NCBI GenBank assembly: GCA_029891385.1
Contig: CM057230.1
Span: 15,761,372-15,825,371 of the forward strand
DNA: 64,000 nt
Direction of reading: 5' to 3'
DNA from: Erythroxylum novogranatense
Lineage: Eukaryota > Streptophyta > Magnoliopsida > Malpighiales > Erythroxylaceae
Position 1 is the stretch's first letter. Every line of letters begins with the position of its first letter. The notes under the pieces were generated by a model, which was given only the letters and a program-made list of their open reading frames with translations, did no database searches and was not told where the DNA came from. Shown in pieces: positions 10,610-20,657 of this stretch. A program made the translations under genes and the position numbers.

Positions 10610-13342
10610 TCAATCAACAGAGCTACTCTGTCTATATATCTGGAATGTGTGAAATTTTGGTCCAACAATTCCCCTTCTTCTATCATACCTTTTCTCCAGT
10701 AAAGGACACCACCAGATCCTCAGACAAGAAAGGGAGGACGGCAAGCCCTCCTCTGCCACGGTTTCCAGATGAGGGCAGTTCATAATTACCAATTTTTCGA
10801 GGGAAGTAAGGTGGCAAAGTCCTTCCACAGACCTCAGATTCTGGAGATTATACAGCTCAAGAGTGAGTAGACTGGGTGGCAACCCCGCTTCACAGAAATC
10901 AAAATCAATTACCCTCACTTCATTAAGACCTTCGACTTCCAGATACTTGAGAGAGGACATCTGCCAAAGAGGTGGTAGAGAGGAACAGTATTTACATCTC
11001 CTAAGCTTCAAAGAGACTAATTTGGTGAACAAAGACTCTCCTAACCAATTTGCAAAGCTAGTACCTCCATAACCAATGATTGAAATGACTTCTATTTCTG
11101 TGTGAGGCTGCAAACCATCAAGTACAGCCTCTTCGTGACATGAATCACCAGTATCACCTTTCCAATATAAACACAACTCCTTGAGGTTCTTCTTACACTT
11201 GATCTTGGCTTCCAAAGCATCTTTGGCGTTCACCACATTTTGAAGATTATGAATTCTAAGCGTTCCTCCAAGCTGTTGAAGGCTCCCCAATTCGTTAACC
11301 CCACAACCCTCCTGCTTTCCCACAAAGAAATCAGTTAAGGTTTGCAGCTTTATCAGTTTGCCCATATTTGGAGGCATCTCTTGCATATTTGTTCCTTCAA
11401 TATCAAGATAGTGCATACTGATCATCCTTCCCATTTTAGTCGGCAACTTAGCAAGGTTCCTGCACCAACTTAATTTCAAAGTTTGTAAATTGTGAAAACT
11501 ACACAAACATTCAGGTAAACTTCGGATTGATGTTGAAGAAAGATCTAAATATCTCAAATGTTCCAGATGGCTGATTGAACTGGGCAACATAACCACATTC
11601 TGACATCGGGACAAAGATAGCACTCTTAATCGTTGCTGATTTAGAAATAGTTCAGGAATCATCTCTTGCAGCTCCCATTTTGTATTATAAACTGATAAGA
11701 ACGTGCGCAAGAGATGAGATTTGAGGATGCTTAAAAGTTGCCGAGATGATGATCCTTCTTTCACTGCCACACATGAAAAATAACGAAGCCTATCAAGCGT
11801 TCTGCAAAAATCTTGATTCTCAAACCTGAAGCAAAAATCTCCAGCCACAATTCTAGCCAAGTCATTGATCAAGTCATGCATGACAAAATAATTATTAACA
11901 TGCTGGAAAAAAGACCTTGATACTAGCTCCTCAAAGTACTCTTCACCCACTTCTTCTATTGTCTCGTTTCCTTCTTGTTCAATCAAAAAACCTTCTGCCA
12001 TCCACAAAAGTATTAATTGCTCCTTCTCAAATTTATAATCCTTTGGAAATATTGAACAATAGGCAAAGCACTGCTTTAGGTGTGATGGAAGATAACGGTA
12101 ACTCAATCTCAGAACTGGAAGAACGCCGTCTTTAGAAAACTTCCACAGATCATTTTTTAAAACATTCTCCCAATCCTTGACATTTCTCTTAGAACGCAAG
12201 ACACCTCCCATTACTTTGACGGCCAAAGGAAGGCCGTCACATCTTTTCACAATTTCTTTGCCAATTTCCTCCAGAAGTGGATAATCATCACAGTTTTCAT
12301 CCTCAAAAGCATGTTCGCAGAATAATTGCCAACATTCAGTAGAAGTCAAGACATCTAAACGAAATATTGAACTAAAACTCACAGTCGCCGCTACACCATC
12401 GTTACGTGTGGTGACTAGAATCTTGCTTCCGGGACACCCAGACTTCAAAGGTGTTAGCAATTTGTCCCAATCAGTGAAACTTTCATTCCAGACATCGTCT
12501 AAGACAAGTAAAAACTTTTTTCCTGTCAAAATTTTCCCCAGTTCAACCTGGATCTGGTTTAGACTCTTATCATCACAAGGCATTTGAGTTTCCAATTCCT
12601 TGAGAATATCTCTTGTTATTCTTGAAACATCAAATTCTTCTGAAACGCATACCCACCCCCTAACATCAAATCGATTTCGGACTCTTTCATCCCCGTAGAT
12701 GAGCTGGGCAAGTGTAGTTTTACCTATTCCACCCAGGCCCACGATGGAAATTATACCCAAGTTGTTGCTGCGATTGATATCATCTGACAGCAACACTTCC
12801 ATTATTGCTTCTTGATCACGTTCCCTACCAAAAATGTTCGACCTTTCAACAAGACACGTAGTGGGTATCCTTTGAATGGATTGTCCACCTCCTATGATCT
12901 CTCTCAGTCCAAGCACATCCTTCTGATTCACCAGATATTCAACTGTCTCCAGTATCTCCATCAACCTTGCTTCTAACCCATGCTTAAACGATTTTCGATG
13001 ACGCAGAAACTTGCGAACCTTATCTATGGCGGATTGACTTTCAGCTTCGAATTTGAGCCGAGTAGCTTCATAATCAATCTCGTCCAACAAATCATCAGCT
13101 TCAAAGAAAGCATTTTTAAGGTCGTCAAGCCATTGTTTCACGGCTGGCCTCGTGATCTCCTTCTCCTCTGCATCGTCAAGAAGACCTCGAACGGAGTTCA
13201 TGGAAGTCTTCAACTTCTGCAAGAGCCGATCGTTGAGTTTCTGACGTCTGAAGAAGTCTACAAATCTTTGAGAAGCCATTCTGTCAAATAGTACTTCGAA
13301 GAGAGCATTGAGAAAGGATCCTGCCACAACCTCTGCAGCCAT
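10610..13342 (-). CDS. CC-NB-LRR disease resistance protein B (RPP13-like 1 type), short LRR
   Basis: Intracellular immune receptor of 910 aa encoded by one uninterrupted exon. An Rx-type coiled-coil domain covers about 8-130, with an EDVID-like ADDLLDEIDY near 83-92. NB-ARC motifs are in order: P-loop GLGGIGKTT (about 201-209), RNBS-A FDVRGWVCVSEEFD, kinase-2 FLLVLDDVWNE (about 277), RNBS-B GSKILVTTRN, GLPL CDGLPLAVKVMGG (about 367), and MHD VMHDLINDLA (about 485). LRRs run from about 560 to the end. The start MAAEVVAGS aligns with the other copies. Compared with gene D the LRR lacks roughly 360 residues: VRVIDFDF passes directly to EAGLPPSLLTLELYNL (near 10888). All nucleotide-binding residues are present, so it could be functional with altered recognition. 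Confidence 0.93.
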   Translation of the reverse strand: MAAEVVAGSFLNALFEVLFDRMASQRFVDFFRRQKLNDRLLQKLKTSMNSVRGLLDDAEEKEITRPAVKQWLDDLKNAFFEADDLLDEIDYEATRLKFEAESQSAIDKVRKFLRHRKSFKHGLEARLMEILETVEYLVNQKDVLGLREIIGGGQSIQRIPTTCLVERSNIFGRERDQEAIMEVLLSDDINRSNNLGIISIVGLGGIGKTTLAQLIYGDERVRNRFDVRGWVCVSEEFDVSRITRDILKELETQMPCDDKSLNQIQVELGKILTGKKFLLVLDDVWNESFTDWDKLLTPLKSGCPGSKILVTTRNDGVAATVSFSSIFRLDVLTSTECWQLFCEHAFEDENCDDYPLLEEIGKEIVKRCDGLPLAVKVMGGVLRSKRNVKDWENVLKNDLWKFSKDGVLPVLRLSYRYLPSHLKQCFAYCSIFPKDYKFEKEQLILLWMAEGFLIEQEGNETIEEVGEEYFEELVSRSFFQHVNNYFVMHDLINDLARIVAGDFCFRFENQDFCRTLDRLRYFSCVAVKEGSSSRQLLSILKSHLLRTFLSVYNTKWELQEMIPELFLNQQRLRVLSLSRCQNVVMLPSSISHLEHLRYLDLSSTSIRSLPECLCSFHNLQTLKLSWCRNLAKLPTKMGRMISMHYLDIEGTNMQEMPPNMGKLIKLQTLTDFFVGKQEGCGVNELGSLQQLGGTLRIHNLQNVVNAKDALEAKIKCKKNLKELCLYWKGDTGDSCHEEAVLDGLQPHTEIEVISIIGYGGTSFANWLGESLFTKLVSLKLRRCKYCSSLPPLWQMSSLKYLEVEGLNEVRVIDFDFCEAGLPPSLLTLELYNLQNLRSVEGLCHLTSLEKLVIMNCPHLETVAEEGLPSSLSCLRIWWCPLLEKRYDRRRGIVGPKFHTFQIYRQSSSVD

Positions 13343-13985
13343 GATCCAAGATAGAAGCTGGGGAGGACTATATAAAAGCCCGATGACGAAAGAGCAAGAA
13401 GAAACTGGTATTAGCTTAGGAGATATCTTCCTCTATCTCCTTGGTTCTAAATTCTAAGCCAAAAAATGATACAGCCTTGGTTCTGACTTGGTTGAGTAGG
13501 AAAGATATTTGATGGATCAGTGAGCGGTCTGAACTCTCCGTGACCGTGATTTAAATACCGATGTACACTTTAAATCTTAAAGCTCAGACTTCAGGACGTT
13601 ATTTAAGCTAGACCGAATGCATGGAATGATATTGCAAATCTTGACAATTCAACCGAAGCCGCCAGCTTGGTGATATCAGGAAAGTCTCCTTGAAAATAGA
13701 CGTGTCCTTTTCATTTTCACGACTTTGGGGTGATGTCTTCAAAGTGGTGCTATCAGGAAAGTCTCCTTGAAAATAGGCGTGTCCTTTTCATTTTCGTGAC
13801 TTTTGGGTGATGTCTTCAAAGTCTTCTTATTAGGTAGGTTTTCAATGTGCGATGGGTGGGCCTCCAAGAGAGAACCTCTGCACCGCTCAAAATGTTTACA
13901 CTCGTCCATCAAGTGCAAAACATCTTATCAAATTCGTTTCATAAAAACAATTATTAAAGACCTCAAATTTTATTATAAAATTAAG
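13343..13985 (-). promoter_or_regulatory. Upstream region of gene B
   Basis: Shares with the other copies GGAGGACTATATAAAAGCCC just before the ATG (a TATATAAAAG TATA-like box near 13370) and the TTGGTTCTAAATTCTAA segment. At the conserved W-box position it reads GGTTGAGTAGG (13492-13497 TTGAGT), not TTGACT. One copy of a 47-bp unit that is triplicated in gene D is present near 13505-13550. A 77-bp duplication lies at 13670-13823. Confidence 0.55.
13670..13823. repeat. 77-bp tandem duplication upstream of gene B
   Basis: The segment ATCAGGAAAGTCTCCTTGAA...GGTGATGTCTTCAAAGT occurs twice, starting at 13675 and 13752. Gene D has a single, partly deleted equivalent near 31970-32030. Confidence 0.85.
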
Positions 13986-13990
13986 CATAC
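13986..13990. repeat. Target-site duplication, left (CATAC)
   Basis: CATAC directly precedes the TG of the low-coordinate LTR and recurs directly after the CA of the high-coordinate LTR at 24307-24311. Five-base duplications are standard for Ty3/gypsy integrases. Confidence 0.9.
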
Positions 13991-14393
13991 TGGTTCTGCC
14001 GGATTTCTATTGAAGCAGTGCGTTCATTAAATCCATCGCCTTCTACCTTTCATGATGAGCGTGGCGTGAATATACTCAGAAAACAAGGAAGGCTCGTCGG
14101 GGGGACAACCCGATTAATTTCTCCGACGCCAAGAAGCTTTTGGTGTAGGAAGGATTGATGAATTAAGAGAAAACGAATTAGGTTATGATCGACACCGAAT
14201 TATGGGAGAATAATACCTATATATGAAGTAGAATCGAGTTTAGGTCTTGTTACGTGATCCGCATTGGGAGATCTCCTTCGCTAATGGTAGGGAGTAAGGT
14301 GGGCTTTGGCCTTAGAGTCGATCTTCGATGAACGGCCGATCGGTACCACGGTCGTCTTGATTGGGTCCGAGAGCAGGAATGGTCGACCGACCA
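13991..14393 (-). repeat. 3' LTR of the Tat element
   Basis: Starts TGGTTCTGCC and ends CGACCGACCA, the counterpart of 23906-24306. By eye the two LTRs are about 90% alike, the differences including many one- to three-base indels. Confidence 0.9.
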
Positions 14394-14412
14394 TAAGCCC
14401 CTACCTCGAGGT
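14394..14412 (-). other. Candidate polypurine tract
   Basis: On the minus strand the bases just before the 3' LTR read GAGGTAGGGGCTTA, a purine-rich run in the right place for plus-strand DNA priming. Confidence 0.5.
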
Positions 14413-14965
14413 CGAGCGAAGAGAAGGATCGGAGGAGTACGTAGAGGCTTTATAGCTCGATCATAGGATGACTCGGGGTTGGGTCGATCGGTTGAGCCTT
14501 GAGATACATTTCGTCTGTTGATCGGTGAATGGAATAATTGAGTGGTCGGGCAATCGTCAGAGTGGCGGTCATCCGCGACCGGTGATTTCGATTGATCGGA
14601 TGTCGATCGGTTCATGCGATACATCGTCAGTCTTGGGGTTGGTCTACCGATCGTTCCAAATGGTCGTCTTCGACTATTATTGCGAGCCCACTCGGGCTAA
14701 AGCGTTGGCGATCGTCATCGCAGGGCGTGAAGGCAATTGAAGCATTTATTAGAGGACGGCGCGTCTTGTCGACAACTTTTCGTAATCAAACGATCATCTT
14801 TTGTAATCGCTACCCACTATCAGACGTCCTCTCAACTGTTCGCGCCCTTCCAGATTTCGAGTAACCCTGACTTGCTTCCGTTCAGATCGTGCCACGTGTC
14901 CTGGGGTAGCTCGGATGTTCTCCACGCGTCGGGCTTTGGCTGGATCGTAGTTCGAACGTTGCCTC

Positions 14966-14973
14966 TATAAATA
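14966..14973 (+). promoter_or_regulatory. TATA box of the antisense gene
   Basis: TATAAATA in the context CCTCTATAAATATCAG, about 220 bp before the ATG at 15187 and followed by a long pyrimidine-rich leader. It faces the plus strand, opposite to gag-pol. Confidence 0.6.
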
Positions 14974-15186
14974 TCAGAGTCGACAGACGGTTTGCTTTTT
15001 CTTCACGCTTATTTCATTCTTGCCGTCTTCTTGCTTTCCTCTGTTTTCTCCCTGTTCTTGCTTATGTTCTTGCTTATTCTTATTTCCAGAAGTTGTTTCA
15101 GGCGTTGCTCGAGTTTCCGATTCCCTACCATTGAATAGGTACGTCCCCTCCCTTCATTCTCATCTTCTAAATTCCTCTTAGAAAAC

Positions 15187-17408
15187 ATGTCGTCTAGCGG
15201 TTCTCGGAGTGAGGTTTCGCTTAATCGGTTCTGGCCGACGGAGGTCGTCGTCGGAAGTTATGGCTAAGGCGGCAATGGTGTCAAGGCCGAGGGATGTCAA
15301 GAAATTACAACAAGGAGCGGAAGGACGGGCCGATAATAAAGGAGCGCCCAAAGGTAAATCAAGGATGTCTGCGGATTTGCGCCGGGCCGTCTTAGAATAG
15401 TATCCCGCAGATCGGGAGCCAGGTTGGCTTCGAGAATGAGGGAATTGGAAGCAACCGAGGCGGGTGGATGGCCGTCTCTGAATATTTCTTCTCGATCGGA
15501 GGCTTGAGACTGCCATACGTGCCGATCGTGGATGAAGTGTGTACTGATTTCCAATTGCGGCTTAGTCGATCCTCCGAATGGGTGGCGTTTCATTAATGGA
15601 CTCGTCTTGTTGTGCCACCAATTTGGTGTCCGCCTCGGTTAACATCTGCGCCATTTTTAAGGATGAGTCGAGTCCAAGCTCGGGGTGGCATCCTTCCTCG
15701 ATGTACAAGGATGCCGTATCGCCCAATGGACGTCCGGTAAAATTACCTATCATGGCGGACAAAATACTTTTTGAAGCCCCGGTCTTCTTCCGTGTCCCAC
15801 CAGTGGAGGTATCCCAAGCCGAAGCGGTGGAATGACTCAGCAAGCCTATCGCTTTCTGGGGGGAGCGAGAGGTAGTGGGGTCAGATAAAGGAGCTCGGCT
15901 CAGATAACTTTGCTCGGCTCATCTCGGGGTATGGCGGGGGCCTCGCCAACTCTCTTCGACCGACCCCATTGCTAGTTGGTGGGCTAGAGAGGAACGCCAC
16001 TGGTTGACCTCTCGTGGTTGATTTATCTTCGTTGTTAATAGGTTTTGGATTGATTTTAACTGTTTCCCTTGTTTGGCTGCTATGGTCGAGTTAACACATT
16101 CCCGGCGCCCCAAGTCCATCAAGAGTAAGCGTCAGGTCGCGGGGCCTTCGGGAGGCCGAGGTCGGGGCGACAGACGAGAGGCCAGTTCGATGGTCGCTCG
16201 ACCAATCGCTACCGGGCCACGGCGTATTTCTCTGGCCGTCTCGAACCATTGGCGGGCTTCTTGTAGTCGCCTACCGATCGAGTATTGTTGTAGTCGAGGA
16301 GGAGGAGGAGGTCGAACGACCTCTGAAGAGGAGGAGGGCCGCCAGAGTTGTCGATCAATCTCCCAGTTCCCCGGTGGCCGACCGATCTCCTTGCCCTTTG
16401 GCGGCTGTTTGTCCTTCGGTGGTCGAGCAATCTCCCCGTCCTTCAAGCCAACTCAAAGGAAAGGAGGTAGCGGGTGACGTCGGGTTGTGGGAATCTCTGA
16501 TCAAGCTGCCCCGGGATTCCACAACTACTGATATCGGCGTTGTCCGCCACATCTTGGAAAGGATTACTCCTCCTGTGGACGGGGAGAAGTTTGACCAGAG
16601 GGGCAATAAGGAAATGGGGTCCCTACTCCTGCGTACTTGCCTGAGGAGCTCGATGATGTCATTCGAGACGGTGCAGTGTTTGGACGTTCTAGACCGTGAG
16701 GTTCAGGACTTTCAGGAGCAGATGCAGGCTTTGAAGGACGAGCTTTCAAAGGTGAAAGAGGAGAGGGACCTTCTCAAAGCTCAAAATTCTTCTTTGGAGG
16801 AGGAGAAGAAGATTCGGGAGGAGGCGGCCAGCGTTTTGAAGGCCCAAGTTGACACGGGGGAGGAAGAGATGCGCGCCTTGCGAGCTCAGCTCACAAAAGA
16901 GGAGCTCCAAAGGGTAAGGGCGATGGCGGAGAGGACCAAGCTGTCTGAGGAGTATGCAGTTTTGCGGGGGCAGTGGGAGTCGGAGAGAGTGCTAAAGGAG
17001 AAAGCCCTCCGAGATCACGCCAAGGCCCTCCGAGATCATGCCCAGACCGAGGATACGCTAAGGAGGGTACAAGCCTCGGTGAAGGAACAAAGGGTCGAGG
17101 CGATCCTGCGATGGCAGAGGCGGTTCTTGCAGGACGAGTGCTTGGAGTATTCCTGCGACCTGGCCCTCATGATCTTGAAGAATTGTTATGACACCTGCAT
17201 TCCTGAGGGGTCGGACGGTCCTTCGTTTGATGCGTTCGCCGAGCTGTTGCTTCCTGCCGCTCTTGACCTTTCTTTAGAGGAGGTGAAGGAGAGGGTCGCA
17301 GAAGACCGGGGATCCGTCCCGATTGAGGAGCTGGACCTTAGCTCGGTCGAGGAGGACGAACTTCCTCATGATGATGCTTCTGTCCCCGCTTCGACTCTTC
17401 CGCCTTGA
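15187..17408 (+). pseudogene. Antisense ORF of the Tat element (putative gypsy-type transposon protein with coiled coil)
   Basis: A gene running opposite to gag-pol. The first ATG (15187) opens MSSSGSRSEVSLNRFWP and is soon out of frame. Successive frames then give GGWMAVSEYFFSIGGLRLPY and PPNGWRFINGLVLLCHQFG (15430-15640). This pattern resembles the N-terminal domain called 'putative gypsy type transposon' (PF04195). The last segment, 16374-17408, is open for 344 codons: a basic, proline-rich region, then a strong heptad coiled coil (about residues 110-225 of that frame: QALKDELSKVKEERDLLKAQ), then a helical tail RWQRRFLQDECLEYSCDLAL and an acidic C-terminus. Introns may lie around 16020-16070. 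Function unknown. Shifts at about 15265, 15400, 15560 and 15640 are indels. Confidence 0.7.
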
Positions 17409-17639
17409 TTAAGGGCTTCCCGTGTATTCCCTGTTATTCTCCTTCTCCTCCTCCTGTTCATAGCCCCCCTTCTCCCCAATTGTAGAGCTCACCTGGTCGG
17501 GCTTGTGACCAGGGCAAAGAGAAATCAATGAACTTTACCTTTGCTTCATTCGTTGTCTTTTTTCTATGTTTATGCTCTTTACTTTCTATGTATGTTGAGT
17601 TTTGGTAGAGTAGCTCGTAGTCGACCGGTTTCGAACCGA
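17409..17639 (+). other. 3' untranslated region of the antisense gene
   Basis: Pyrimidine-rich DNA followed by AATGAACTTTACCTTTG; likely transcript end. Adjoins the tandem array. No polyadenylation signal could be fixed with certainty. Confidence 0.35.
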
Positions 17640-18310
17640 TCGACCGCAGTCAATTTGAATCGATGCCGAGCGAGGGTCCCAAGGCACTAGACTTGGCGAC
17701 CCAACCGATCGTAGTTGATCAATGTAAAATGCCGGGCAATGGCGATGGCGAGGGTCCCGAGGATCTTGTCTCGGCGACCCGACCGACCGTAGTCGGTCTA
17801 TGTAAAATGCCAGGTGATGACGATGGCGGGGGTCCCGAGGATCTTGTCTCGGCGACCCGACCGACCGTAGTCGGTCTATGTAAAATGCCGAGCGATGGCG
17901 ATGGGGGGGGTCCCGAGGATCTTGTCTCGGCGACCCGACCGACCGTAGTCGGTCTATGTAAATGCTTAGGCGATGGCGATGGCGAGGTCCCGAGGATCTT
18001 GTCTCGGCGACCCGACCGATCGTAGTCGATCTATGTAAAAATGCCGGCGATGGCGATGGCGAGGACCCGAGGATCTTGTCTGGCGACCGACCGACCGTAG
18101 TCGATCTATGTAAAAAATGCCTAAGATGGCGATGGCGGGGTCCCGAGGATCTTGTCTCAAGAACCCGACCGACCGTAGTCGATTATGTAAAATGCTTGAG
18201 GCGATGGCATACCGAGCAATGGCGATGGCGAGGACCCAGGATCTCGTCTGGCGGCCGACCGATCAGTAGTCAGATATGGAGAATGCCGAGCGATGGCATA
18301 CCGAGCAATT
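17640..18310. repeat. 78-bp tandem array inside the Tat element, about 8 copies
   Basis: The landmark CCCGAGGATCTTGTCTCGGCG recurs at 17756, 17834, 17912, 17989, 18066, 18142 and about 18234, giving a period of 76-78 bp (the last about 92). Each unit also holds GACCGACCGTAGTCGGTCTATGTAAAATGCC and a GATGGCGATGGCG stretch. Copies 2-4 are nearly identical; copies at the right end are degraded. It lies between the antisense gene and the end of pol. Confidence 0.9.
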
Positions 18311-18317
18311 GGACTTT

Positions 18318-19400
18318 CTACTCTTGGCCTCGCAATCTAACTCTTAATTGCCAAGAAATTTGTAACCCTTTATTAATGATAACGGCGTGGGCCATTAAAA
18401 ACCCGTCTGGCGGAGACGGAAAAAGGTACCCACATGTATACAAAAGGAATAATAAGGAAGAATTGACAAAATATAACTTATCTATTGGTAGAAAGCCTTC
18501 AAATTCGGGAGTTCCAAGGCCTCGGTAGAATCTTCCCTTTCTCATCGCTAGGATGTAGGAGCCGTGTCTGACTTGTTTAACCACTCGACAGGGTCCTTCC
18601 CACATCCGCCCGAAGTTTTCCAGATGTTTTTCACCGCCTCGGCTTTTAGTGGGACGTATCCACCTACCTTTACATTGCTCGGTTTGACCCTTCGTTATAG
18701 AACACAGTCGCCTTTTGCACGATGGCTTCGAACGAGCGGCACGCCTTTTCTATCCTCGCTAAGGAGAACGAGCTCGCTCTGCGGGCTTCATCATTCGCTC
18801 TTCTTCGTGAGGCCGACACCTCGATTGTGCAATGTCGCTTTATGGAACCAGGCTTCCGCCTCAAGGTCATTCTGAATGGGGTTTCCCGTGGCTCCGTTCG
18901 GTGTGGTTCTATATGCCCACAAACTTCATCTACTTCTTCCACCTGTGTCTTTCGGCCATCCAGCGCTTCTTCGTATGCGTTCATTATCTTTTATTGGTGT
19001 TCTCCATGAAGACCGTTGCTGCGGATGGGCTATCGAGGTCGATTGTAGCTTGATCCTCGATCGGTCACGAAGTCTCGAACTTGGCGTTGTCAAACCGCCG
19101 ACCATTATCTGTAACCAATACCATGGGCATCCGAAGCGACAAAGTATATTTTTCTTCACAAAGTTTTCAACCTTCCCTCGGTGATTGTAGCAACAGATTT
19201 CGCTCCACCCACTTAGTAAAATATTCTCTCGCTACTATCAAAATTTCTTTTGTCCGGACCGAGAGGAAAGGTCCCAAGATATCCATTCCCCATTGGGCGA
19301 AAGGATAGGGTGACTTACGATTTTCATCCTCTCGGTCTACCGGTGAGACAGATTCTTGTTTTTCGGCAGATTCGATCGGTCGACCCTCTCTTGACATCTC
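18318..19400 (-). pseudogene. Tat element integrase
   Basis: Minus-strand frames contain YPFAQWGMDILGPF and ILIVAREYFTKWVE (the start of the integrase core, with the first catalytic Asp in MDILGP) at about 19230-19310. RRKPGSIKRHCTIEV and NDEARRA (the segment after the core) lie at 18700-18850, and the C-terminal WEGPCRVVKQVRHGSYIL domain at about 18540-18605. The remaining catalytic residues lie in the damaged part at about 19000-19200 and I could not assign them. Several frame changes break the protein. It would insert element cDNA into the genome. Confidence 0.75.
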
Positions 19401-20071
19401 TTCTCATCGTCGGCCAAGATAGTAGCCTTTGTTCGATCAACCGGTGAGCCAAGATTACGCCTCCCACGTGATTTCCGCACATCCTTCGTGGACTTCGCCA
19501 TTGCTCGCTTCGGCTTCTTCTTCATTCGGACATCGAAGGAGCGCGGTCGTAGACCGCCTTATATAGAGAGTCATTGACAACCAGTGTATTCTACCGCCTT
19601 TATCCTTAACTTCTTGGTCGCTAATTGCCTTCCGGTTGTCTTCCTTCCAAAAGGTACCGCATGATCGGTTCATCGGCCGGTTGATCGAATTTACTTTGAG
19701 AACTTCCTCGGTCTTCGAATGCTAGGTCGATCCAATGTTCGACGAATATTGTTTTGGCATCACGGTGGAAGCCATTTTGGAGAGCGCATCGCCTTGGCAT
19801 TTCGAGCTCGTTCTATTTCATTGATCGAATCATCGAAATTGCTCGGTTCGCTTGACTAACTCCGGTATTTGATCATGTGGTTCCCTTGGCCTCGTAATGC
19901 CCTTGAATTGACCGACTACTGCTTTGGTTATCATCAGATATCTTTAGGTGCTTCACTTCCATCTCCTTGGCGAGTTGAGGCCGGCTATCAAGGCCTCATA
20001 TTACGCCTCGTTATTGGAGGCTTTGAATTCTAGTGAGGGCGTATTTTACTTTTTCTTCTATGTTCGGCTGA

Positions 20072-20657
20072 TCAAGATAACTCTCGCTCCGCATCCCCGG
20101 CATTGGATGAGCCATCGACAAACAAGCTCGGAAGGGAACCGCCGTCCTCCGAGCTTGGTTGGCTCATCTCCGCGATGAAATCTGCTAGTATCTCGTGCCT
20201 TAATAGTTGTGCGGGCTTGTATTGTATGTCAAATTCACCCGATTCTACTTCCCACTGATCACCGACTCGAGGTTTGGGCTTTTGAAGGCCACCGCTGAGG
20301 GTTTGGTCGGTCCATACCTCGATGGTGTGACTTTGGAAATAAGGCCTCACTTCCGAAATTTGTTGTTATCAAGGAGAGAGCCATCTTTCTATAGGCGTGT
20401 ATCGTGTTTCCGGTCCGGTTAACACTTTGCTAACGTAGTAGATGGGTGTTGTTCATTCCCTCGATCGAATTAGCACCGCTACCGATCGATCCCCAGAACC
20501 GCCATGTATAATAACACGTGTTCTCTCCGCTCACCGGGCTTTGTAGGATTGGCGGGCTAGACAATCTCGCTTTAAGTCTTGGAAAGCTTGTTCGCACTCG
20601 TCTGCCATCGAATTGAGTCACATTTGCTTTCCTCAAGACTTTGAAAATGGGAGGCAC
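20072..20657 (-). pseudogene. Tat element RNase H region
   Basis: FKVLRKANVTQFD, LKARLSSPPILQSPVSGE (reverse transcriptase connection) and then HTIEVWTDQTL and GEFDIQYKPAQLLRHEILADFIAE lead to LFVDGSSNAGDA. The last is the start of the archaeal-type RNase H (catalytic Asp in FVDGSSN) that Tat elements carry after the usual one. Several frameshifts. The part from about 19400 to 20070 presumably holds the rest of RNase H and the integrase zinc finger, but is too damaged for me to trace. Confidence 0.7.

Noticed and set aside
14250..16606. Minus-strand frames opposite the antisense ORF
   Set aside because: Arginine- and serine-rich translations of GC-rich DNA with no motif; the plus strand has the promoter and the domain-like sequence.
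17640..18310. Possible CRISPR array
   Set aside because: The repeats are directly adjoining 78-bp units without unique spacers, in a plant retrotransposon.
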